From Akkermansia sp. (GTDB lineage Bacteria > Verrucomicrobiota > Verrucomicrobiia > Verrucomicrobiales > Akkermansiaceae): a stretch of 5,278 nucleotides of DNA. This document shows, piece by piece, positions 1 to 4,530 of the stretch; positions within the stretch are counted from its first letter, which is position 1; every line of letters begins with the position of its first letter. The stretch covers positions 1-5,278 of the forward strand of contig JAFNWZ010000016.1 in NCBI GenBank assembly GCA_017379255.1, in the 5' to 3' direction. A program made the position numbers and the translations under genes. The notes under the pieces are model-generated. The model saw only the letters and a list, made by a program, of their open reading frames with translations, was not told the origin of the DNA and made no database searches.

Positions 1-137
1 AGATTAAAGGAACCGGAATACAAACCGACTTCCAAAGCTCTCATTACATTACCCACAAGAACCTTGTCGGCATTCTTATTCGCGCTCTTGATATATCCGC
101 TATATCCGACCGTGCCCACACCAGCCAAGAGAGTGAG
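1..137 (-). CDS. Partial type IV prepilin-like protein fragment (likely foreign or chimeric segment)
   Basis: The minus-strand frame read from 137 down to the window edge is open. It gives 45 residues beginning LTLLAGVGTVGYSGYIKSAN and continuing with NADKVLVGNVMRALEVGLYSG. This resembles the stretch just after the hydrophobic N-terminal helix core of type IV prepilins and type II secretion pseudopilins: end of helix (LLAGVG), a small aromatic step (GYSGYIK), then an amphipathic ANxxAD helix. The N-terminal GFTLxE methylation motif and the first half of the helix are missing. Further upstream the frame continues only as antisense of ktrB, so the pilin-like signal stops at about 126-137. The codons include AGA, GTA and several AAT, and GC is about 45%, unlike the neighbouring genes. 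The gene would continue beyond base 1. Pilin identity is by pattern only. The alternative is a coincidental antisense of the ktrB coding sequence. Confidence 0.45.
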
Positions 138-707
138 GTTTTCTGTCTCTGGGAAGCGCTGTGGAACTCGGTTGGCCGCTCTGCCGGGTTTGCGCTGAGC
201 GATATTGCGGAATACGGGCCGGTGTATCAGCTGTTCCTGGCTTTTCTGATGTTTGTGGGCGGAAACCCTGCCGGCACGGGCGGTGGTGTCTATGCTCCGG
301 TGTTTGCCTTGTGCCTGCTGGAGGTGTACCGCGTACTGAAGGGCAAGCAGGATGTAGAAATGCATAACCGCCGCATTGCCCGTAACACGGTGGAACGCGC
401 TATGGCCACTGTGGTGCTTTCCATTTTCTGGATTGTGTTTACCACGCTGGTACTGCTGCTGCTGGAACCTGCCGTGGCGCAGCAGCCGCAGGGCCTGGTC
501 AAAATGATGTTCATGGAGGTGAGCGCTTATACCACAACCGGCTTTGAGCTGGGGGCTCTGCCGCAGATTTCTGATGTTTCCAAGCTTATTGTATCGCTGA
601 ACATGCTTTTCGGGCGTGTGGGTATGTTCACGTTCATGCTTATCTTTATCCGCCAGCAGGAGCCCTCGCCCATTCGTCTGCCGGAAACCCGTTTACCTCT
701 TACTTGA
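129..707 (+). CDS. ktrB: KtrB/TrkH-family potassium transporter pore subunit, C-terminal part, 5' end missing
   Basis: This is the inner-membrane pore subunit of a Trk/Ktr-type K+ uptake system, which has four membrane-pore-membrane repeats. About 192 C-terminal residues are visible of roughly 450 usual for the family. They contain the third selectivity loop (SVGRSAGF, filter bases 180-191), the glycine-rich intramembrane gate segment GGNPAGTGGG (258-287), a transmembrane helix rich in V, L and I after NTVERAMATV, the fourth selectivity loop AYTTTGF (filter 531-545), and the conserved Arg of the last helix in GRVG (612-623). The protein ends TRLPLT at a TGA. KtrA follows 6 nt downstream, which supports the identification. 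Base 129 is only the approximate limit of recognisable homology. The frame stays open to base 3, but before about 129 it has no hydrophobic helix where repeat 3 should have one, and composition changes there, so the 5' part looks replaced or lost. TrkH is the alternative name. The small KtrA-like partner favours KtrB. Confidence 0.85.
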   Translation, partial: ESEVFCLWEALWNSVGRSAGFALSDIAEYGPVYQLFLAFLMFVGGNPAGTGGGVYAPVFALCLLEVYRVLKGKQDVEMHNRRIARNTVERAMATVVLSIFWIVFTTLVLLLLEPAVAQQPQGLVKMMFMEVSAYTTTGFELGALPQISDVSKLIVSLNMLFGRVGMFTFMLIFIRQQEPSPIRLPETRLPLT

Positions 708-713
708 TTCTAT

Positions 714-1430
714 ATGATGAAATTCGTTATCATTGGTATTGGCCAGTTTGGTCGGGCCCTGGCTCTGCACCTTGCAGACCTTGGCTTTGAAGTCACGATT
801 CTTGATGAGCGTGAATCCATCATCACAGAACTGAAAGACCGCGTTACATACGCGCTCGTGGGTGATGCCACGGATATCCGCGTGCTGCGCCAGCTGGAGC
901 TGGTGGGGGAAGATACCTATGTGGTTGTGGCCGTGGGTGAGCAGTTTGAGCGCAACCTGCTTATTACAGCCCAGCTGAAGGAACTGGGGGTGCTGAATCT
1001 GCTGACCCGCAGCGTGAATGAGCTGCATGGCAAGTTGCTCAAGCTTATCGGGGTGAGTGATCTCATCCGCGTGGAAGAGGTGGCTGCCCGCCAGCTGGCG
1101 GCACGCTTTACGAATGAAGGCCTGATGCGCCTGCGCCGTATGGATGCCACTCATTCTCTGGCAGATGTGCACCTGCCCGCAGAGTGGGTGGGCCGCAAGT
1201 TGCTGGAGGTGGGGCTGCGTTCGGAATACCACTTGAATCTGCTTACGGTGCGCCGGGGTAAGGTGAATGAGAATCATGCCGCGGATGATGTCCTTTCTGA
1301 GCCGGAGCAACCGGTGATTGATATGCCGGATGCCAGCCTGGAATTTCTGGAGGGAGATGTGCTGGTGTTGTTCGGCAAGGATAGCGACTTGCAGCGTTTT
1401 GTGGAAAAATTTGACTTGCAGGGGGAATAA
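714..1430 (+). CDS. ktrA: KtrA/TrkA-type RCK potassium-uptake regulatory subunit
   Basis: This is a cytoplasmic nucleotide-binding ring subunit that gates the KtrB pore. Its 238 residues are slightly longer than the roughly 220 usual for KtrA. Residues 1-125 form an RCK-N Rossmann fold: the dinucleotide motif is G8-I-G10-Q-F-G13, the acidic residue closing the second strand is D31 (ILDE), and GDATD lies at 50-54. Residues about 145-235 form an RCK-C domain, with the late motif LEGDVLVLFG at 212-221. An acidic, proline-containing stretch at about 182-210 appears to enlarge an RCK-C loop. The start is ATG at 714. ATG at 717 would give the equally plausible MKFVIIG. No Shine-Dalgarno is visible upstream, so translation probably couples to ktrB, whose stop lies 6 nt before. 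The stop overlaps the next start (TAATG). Which nucleotide it senses (ATP/ADP or NAD(H)) cannot be told from sequence alone. Confidence 0.9.
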   Translation: MMKFVIIGIGQFGRALALHLADLGFEVTILDERESIITELKDRVTYALVGDATDIRVLRQLELVGEDTYVVVAVGEQFERNLLITAQLKELGVLNLLTRSVNELHGKLLKLIGVSDLIRVEEVAARQLAARFTNEGLMRLRRMDATHSLADVHLPAEWVGRKLLEVGLRSEYHLNLLTVRRGKVNENHAADDVLSEPEQPVIDMPDASLEFLEGDVLVLFGKDSDLQRFVEKFDLQGE

Positions 1431-2056
1431 TGAGTGCTCGTGTGATACTGCCGGAACAGGAGTTTGCTGGCTACATTTTTGACCTGGATGGTACGCTGGT
1501 GGACAGCATGCCGGTGCATTACCGCGCCTGGCGCTGGGCGTTGCAGAAGCATGGCTGCCCGCACCACGTGTTCCAGTGGGCGGAGTTTGTGGCTCATGGT
1601 GGCATGGCTGCTCCTGATATTGTGGCCGATCTGAATGCAACCTACGGCCTGGAGATGGAGCCGGAGGTGGTGGCGGAAGAGAAGCGGGAGCGTTACGCAT
1701 GGCTGCTGTTGAATGAGAAACTTCCCGTCATCCCAGAAACGGTGGCTCTGGTGCGCCAGCTCAAGGCTCGTGGCATTCCCTACGCAATCGGCACGGGGAG
1801 CATGCCTGCTGGCGCTATGGAAACCTTGCTTTCCGCCAGCGTGGCTGATTTGTTCAGCATTATGGTGACTCCGGCAGACGTGCCGCCGGGCTTTGGCAAA
1901 CCCCGGCCGGATATTTTCCTGCTCTGCGCGGAACGCATGGGGGTGAACCCTCGTGAATGCGTGGTGTTTGAGGATGCCGAACCGGGCATTCAGGCTGCTA
2001 TTGCCGGCGGTATGGCTTATGTGCGCGTAGGCGAATGCCCGCCCGTGCTTGATTAA
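1430..2056 (+). CDS. HAD-superfamily sugar-phosphate phosphatase, YqaB/beta-phosphoglucomutase-like
   Basis: This is a 208-residue cytoplasmic haloacid-dehalogenase hydrolase with a helical cap inserted after motif I. All four catalytic motifs are visible: motif I DLDGTLVDS (nucleophile D18, acid/base D20), motif II GTGS at 121-124, motif III lysine K157 in GKPRPD, and motif IV VVFEDAEPG with E181/D182 for Mg2+. The cap begins MPVHYRAWRWAL. The sequence around motifs III-IV (FLLCAERMGV, then CVVFEDAEPGIQAA) strongly recalls Escherichia coli YqaB, a phosphatase active on fructose 1-phosphate and 6-phosphogluconate, so phosphatase activity on a small sugar phosphate is likely but the substrate is unknown. 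The start ATG overlaps the ktrA stop (TAATG), with a purine-rich GGGGGA at 1421-1426 only 3 nt away, so translation is probably coupled. Its place at the end of the K+ operon has no obvious functional reason. Confidence 0.88.
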   Translation: MSARVILPEQEFAGYIFDLDGTLVDSMPVHYRAWRWALQKHGCPHHVFQWAEFVAHGGMAAPDIVADLNATYGLEMEPEVVAEEKRERYAWLLLNEKLPVIPETVALVRQLKARGIPYAIGTGSMPAGAMETLLSASVADLFSIMVTPADVPPGFGKPRPDIFLLCAERMGVNPRECVVFEDAEPGIQAAIAGGMAYVRVGECPPVLD

Positions 2057-2065
2057 CGGTTAATC
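2051..2065. repeat. 15-bp palindrome spanning two convergent, overlapping stop codons
   Basis: GATTAAC (2051-2057) and GTTAATC (2059-2065) are perfect inverted 7-mers around a single central G. The palindrome contains the TAA of the HAD gene (2054-2056) and the TAA of the minus-strand gene (2055-2053). It is too short-looped for an RNA hairpin and carries no U-tract, so it is not an intrinsic terminator. It could be a protein-binding dyad, or just a by-product of two TAA stops sharing TTAA. Confidence 0.5.
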
Positions 2066-2832
2066 CCGCAGCGGCGCACACATTCGGCCCAGGTGGTATC
2101 CCGGGTCATCAGCCCGGTGAGCCACGGTTCGTCCTGCAATGCTGCTGCATTGGTGAATGCTGCCGGGCGCGTGATGCGCGTGAAAAGCACGCGTTTCATG
2201 GCGCTTTTCGGGATGCGGCGCAGACCATAGCCAGCAGGCTGGCCATCGCGCGCGGTGTGGGCAGACCATACGCAGGCGCTTTCTCCCTCGTCCTTGACCA
2301 GGATGACGAGATGCCCGCGCTCCCGGGCTCCGATGCGGTCATTCCACCAGATTTTGAGAACATCTGACGGGCGGGCCCGGTTCCAGTCCGTGAAGTTGAT
2401 GCCGGCTCCCAGCCGGTGTACCAGCAGAGCAAAGCCCGGGCCATTGGCATTGGCGTAGCCCCAGGGGCCCTCACCATCCTTGACCATGCGGGGCAGCAGT
2501 GCCTGCCAGGCCTCCGGGGAAATGGCGCGGCGGTTCCTTTCTTCCCACTGCAGCAGGGCTGAGAGCGTGGCGGCCCAGACTGCTGCAGAGCAGAAGGATG
2601 GACGCGCGGTGAGCGGGCTGAATACCGGTCGCCCCTGTTGTTCGTTCCATTGAAAGGAGTCGGCCAGCGCTTGTTTGGCGTAATCCTCTGTGCTGTAATT
2701 GCCGGGTCCATGGCTCTGGATGCCCATGATAGCGCTTTGCATGCTTTTCCACCATGGATACGGGCGCTGGACTCCCTGGCTGTGGAAAACGCCGCAGCTG
2801 AGAAACAGGAGGATGAGAACCAGTGTACGCAT
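2053..2832 (-). CDS. Secreted hypothetical protein with possible Cys/His peptidase-amidase (NlpC/P60- or CHAP-like) core
   Basis: This is a 259-residue protein whose N-terminus is a signal peptide: MRTLVLILLFLSCGVFHSQG, a hydrophobic core with likely cleavage near 18-20. C13 does not sit in a proper lipobox, so a soluble periplasmic or secreted product is more likely than a lipoprotein. I do not recognise the family with certainty. C81 heads a helix-like stretch (PSFCSAAVW) after a proline, and H174 lies in ERGHLVILV, a beta-strand context that follows SDVLKIWW. WSAH at 189-192 could supply a third residue. This Cys-helix, then His-strand order is that of NlpC/P60 and CHAP peptidoglycan hydrolases, but the spacing (93 residues) and the surrounding motifs are unusual and the activity is an inference. 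It is divergent from the beta-barrel gene and convergent with the HAD gene, overlapping it by 4 nt at the stops. No Shine-Dalgarno precedes ATG. Confidence 0.8.
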   Translation of the reverse strand: MRTLVLILLFLSCGVFHSQGVQRPYPWWKSMQSAIMGIQSHGPGNYSTEDYAKQALADSFQWNEQQGRPVFSPLTARPSFCSAAVWAATLSALLQWEERNRRAISPEAWQALLPRMVKDGEGPWGYANANGPGFALLVHRLGAGINFTDWNRARPSDVLKIWWNDRIGARERGHLVILVKDEGESACVWSAHTARDGQPAGYGLRRIPKSAMKRVLFTRITRPAAFTNAAALQDEPWLTGLMTRDTTWAECVRRCGINR

Positions 2833-2843
2833 GGTGTTCAGCC

Positions 2844-2872
2844 AGTGTAGAGAAACCAGGTAGCAGCCGCAA
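2844..2872 (-). promoter_or_regulatory. Predicted sigma70-type promoter of the secreted Cys/His-like protein gene
   Basis: On the minus strand there is TTGCGG (2872-2867), a 17-nt spacer, and TACACT (2849-2844). The -35 matches consensus at 3 of 6 bases and the -10 at 4 of 6. The ATG starts 11 nt after the -10, so initiation at the usual distance gives a leader of only about 4 nt. This is a visual match only. It lies in the 130-nt divergent region 2833-2962, which holds nothing else recognisable apart from the opposite promoter. Confidence 0.4.
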
Positions 2873-2926
2873 GGATAAAGCTGGAAACTGACGCGATATG
2901 TTACTCATGTTATGGAATAAAAACAC

Positions 2927-2955
2927 TTGAAGTTGTAAATTGGATTGGCTACAAT
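2927..2955 (+). promoter_or_regulatory. Predicted strong sigma70-type promoter of the beta-barrel gene, likely leaderless
   Basis: TTGAAG (2927-2932) and TACAAT (2950-2955) are separated by exactly 17 nt, and the region from 2901 is AT-rich. The -10 matches consensus at 5 of 6 bases. Start of transcription about 7 nt downstream falls at 2961-2963, on or next to the ATG at 2963. This also argues against the upstream in-frame TTG at 2945, which would lie inside the promoter spacer. Confidence 0.6.
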
Positions 2956-2962
2956 TGTGCAC

Positions 2963-3907
2963 ATGAAGAAAAGTTTGTGCATGTGCGTTGCTCTGGCATC
3001 CTCTGCCATGGGGGAAGGGTGGTTCGATACATGGCTGGACAATACTTCTGCCATGGCTCAGGAGTTGTGCAATGATTGGAAACATCAAATGCCGGAAACG
3101 GGCATGATGCCCAGCTATGTTTCAGCCGAGTTTACTTCCAATATGGGTGAGCGCCATGGTGGTTCCAGCATCCGATGGCAGCAGTACAGCCTTTGCCTGC
3201 CGCTGGCTGACCCCCGGCGCTCTGGAGGTAAGGGGTGGATGTTCAATGCCTCTGTCAATGCTGATGTGACCCTGCTGCACTCAACCGGCTCGCTTGATAT
3301 CCGGCATAATGAGCTGTATCATTTTGCCGTACCGGTGGCTGCCATTGTGCCGCGGGATAATGGAGATAGCATGGTGCTGGCTCTTTCTCCCAGTCTGGAT
3401 TCAGATTTTGCCCGCAGTGCCCACAGTTTCCATTGGAATATGATGGGAACTTACCGCGTGAGTTGCAGTGAATCGTTTTCCTATGCTGTCGGCCTTGCCT
3501 ATGCGCCGTATGCCAGTACCTGGAATATCATGCCCGTGGTAGCGTTCGATTGGGATATCTCCCCGGATTGGTCATTGACCCTGAGTGGTTACAGCGTGCG
3601 TGCCATGCGAAACATGGGGGACGGACTCAGCCTGGGGGCGTTTGTCAAAGGCGCGGGTGGTTCATGGGCGGTGCAGCAGGCGCAGGGAACCCGTATGCTG
3701 CGCGTGCGTTCGCTCGTGGTCGGCGCCACGGTGGAGTACGATTTTTCTCAGCCGGGGCAGACAAAGCGCATCGTCACCTGCTCGGTCGGCAGCATTGTGA
3801 GCACAGCCGTGGATGTATGCAGGTACAATGATGACCGGGACCGTGATGCCAGCCACCATTACCACCCTGGCTTGTATGTTTCAGCCGGAGTGGATTTCCG
3901 GTTCTGA
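2963..3907 (+). CDS. Outer-membrane beta-barrel protein, DUF6268-like
   Basis: This is a 314-residue protein with signal peptide MKKSLCMCVALASSAMG (cleavage probably near residue 17). The mature part has many short alternating hydrophobic/polar strands rich in Y, W, S and G, for example FSYAVGLAYAPY (172-183), MPVVAFDWDISPDW (190-203), LSLGAFVKGAG (222-232) and LVVGATVEYDF (251-261). It ends YVSAGVDFRF with a terminal phenylalanine, the classic C-terminal signature of BAM-inserted barrels. The overall look recalls the DUF6268 barrels of Verrucomicrobiota and Bacteroidota, whose function is unknown. That assignment is a recollection, not a search result. The ATG at 2963 is preferred because it starts the signal peptide directly, while TTG at 2945 adds ATIVH before it and overlaps the promoter. 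No Shine-Dalgarno is visible. Five cysteines in the precursor, at least two after the signal peptide, are unusual for a barrel. Confidence 0.82.
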   Translation: MKKSLCMCVALASSAMGEGWFDTWLDNTSAMAQELCNDWKHQMPETGMMPSYVSAEFTSNMGERHGGSSIRWQQYSLCLPLADPRRSGGKGWMFNASVNADVTLLHSTGSLDIRHNELYHFAVPVAAIVPRDNGDSMVLALSPSLDSDFARSAHSFHWNMMGTYRVSCSESFSYAVGLAYAPYASTWNIMPVVAFDWDISPDWSLTLSGYSVRAMRNMGDGLSLGAFVKGAGGSWAVQQAQGTRMLRVRSLVVGATVEYDFSQPGQTKRIVTCSVGSIVSTAVDVCRYNDDRDRDASHHYHPGLYVSAGVDFRF

Positions 3908-3913
3908 TAAATA

Positions 3914-4414
3914 TCATTGGCGTGTCTGGCGCAGGAGCGCGGTGTCAAAACCGCGCTTCTGTGCTTCGCGGCGCAGCGTTTCAAGCAATCCGGAATCCGG
4001 CGTTTTCTCCCTGGTGAGCAGCCACAGGTATTCCTCTCCGTCGCCTGAAACCAATGCACCCTGATAGTCCGGGTCTGTGTACAAAATATGATATGGTGCT
4101 TTGAACCATCCGTATGGTGGAACAAATGATACTTTCAGGCGCCCTGCGCCGCAGGGATAGGCGCGCCCCCGGCTGGAGCATTGGTGCCCATTTCTTTTTT
4201 TGCCACAATTGACCACGTTGATGCTGCCGTCCGGGCCGGCGGTATAATCCGTGAAAACTTCCTCAAGCCCCTCCTCAAACCAGTTTTCAAAACGGGCCTG
4301 CTCATACCAGCGTCCGAGATATTTTTCTATTGATACATTCCGTTGCGGGGTGGTGTTTACTCCTGTTTTACGTCCTTTGCCGATAAAATAATGAATGATG
4401 CTCCTGAGTTTCAT
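3914..4414 (-). CDS. blc: Blc-like bacterial lipocalin without recognisable lipobox
   Basis: This is a 166-residue lipocalin, an eight-stranded cup that binds fatty acids or lysophospholipids, usually attached to the outer membrane. The first structurally conserved region is YLGRWYEQARFENWFEEGLE (32-51), with the invariant G-x-W at G34/W36. KVSFVPPYGWF (94-104) matches the Blc KVSFFGPFYG segment. DYQGALVSGDGEEYLWLLTRE (116-136) matches the family's YRxALVxGxxxxYLWxLxR element, and the C-terminal helix ends AQKRGFDT. The start at 4414 (MKLRSIIHYF) is chosen because the frame upstream to 4513 gives a His/Gln-rich sequence with no signal or family features. From 4414 the N-terminus is basic with only a short hydrophobic patch and no Cys lipobox, unlike E. 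coli Blc, so location is uncertain. Cysteines at 70, 79 and 88 could form a disulfide. Its stop is 6 nt from the convergent barrel gene. Confidence 0.88.
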   Translation of the reverse strand: MKLRSIIHYFIGKGRKTGVNTTPQRNVSIEKYLGRWYEQARFENWFEEGLEEVFTDYTAGPDGSINVVNCGKKRNGHQCSSRGRAYPCGAGRLKVSFVPPYGWFKAPYHILYTDPDYQGALVSGDGEEYLWLLTREKTPDSGLLETLRREAQKRGFDTALLRQTRQ

Positions 4415-4423
4415 GCCAATATG

Positions 4424-4452
4424 AGTATGCTGCCCATTGTTATGCTCGATAA
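4424..4452 (-). promoter_or_regulatory. Weak predicted promoter of the lipocalin gene
   Basis: The minus strand has TTATCG (4452-4447), 17 nt, then CATACT (4429-4424), placed 9 nt before the ATG at 4414. The elements are weak (about 3 of 6 and 4 of 6 matches) and are listed mainly because spacing and distance to ATG follow the other three promoters here. The surrounding divergent region 4415-4530 (116 nt) holds no other recognised element besides the opposite promoter. Confidence 0.28.
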
Positions 4453-4492
4453 CAGTTTGCAGAAATAAGACACATTGGGAGTGTATTTGAAC

Positions 4493-4521
4493 TTGCACTC
4501 GGGCATGTGGCATGGTATTCT
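4493..4521 (+). promoter_or_regulatory. Predicted extended -10 promoter of the BamD-like gene
   Basis: TTGCAC (4493-4498), a 17-nt spacer, and TATTCT (4516-4521) preceded directly by TGG (4513-4515), an extended -10 TGn element. The ATG at 4531 begins 9 nt after the -10, predicting a leader of about 2-3 nt. No Shine-Dalgarno lies between. Confidence 0.42.
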
Positions 4522-4530
4522 GCCAATGTC

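Noticed and set aside
1..198. Plus-strand frame 1 is open here and contains a hydrophobic stretch (LSAFLFALLIYPLYP) that could be the missing KtrB helix, with a one-base deletion near 127-130 restoring PAK-ESEVFCLW.
   Set aside because: It uses many codons avoided in the rest (TTA, AGA, ATA, CTA, ACA), and the GC drop is unexplained. The minus-strand prepilin reading explains the segment better. It remains the main alternative and is the first thing to test.
693..1700. Long minus-strand open frame (335 codons) opposite ktrA and the HAD gene.
   Set aside because: It is antisense to two confidently identified genes, and its translation is His/Gln/Pro-rich with no domain. The high GC of the coding strand keeps it open.
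2820..2849. Direct repeat CCAGTGTA around the start of the secreted-protein gene (2820-2827 and starting about 2843).
   Set aside because: An eight-base repeat across a start codon and -10 box is likely chance. No further copies or symmetry were seen.
2945..2962. TTG at 2945 as start of the beta-barrel gene.
   Set aside because: It lies between the -35 and -10 of a good promoter and places ATIVH before a signal peptide that begins naturally at ATG 2963.
3883..3903. Hairpin at the end of the barrel gene (CCGGA/TCCGG arms, 7-nt loop, extendable by a G-U and an A-U pair).
   Set aside because: It is inside the coding region, short, and not followed by a U-tract, so it is not supported as a terminator.
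4415..4513. In-frame extension of the lipocalin to ATG 4513.
   Set aside because: The extra 33 residues are His/Gln-rich with no signal or homology. They would overlap the promoter region of the divergent gene.
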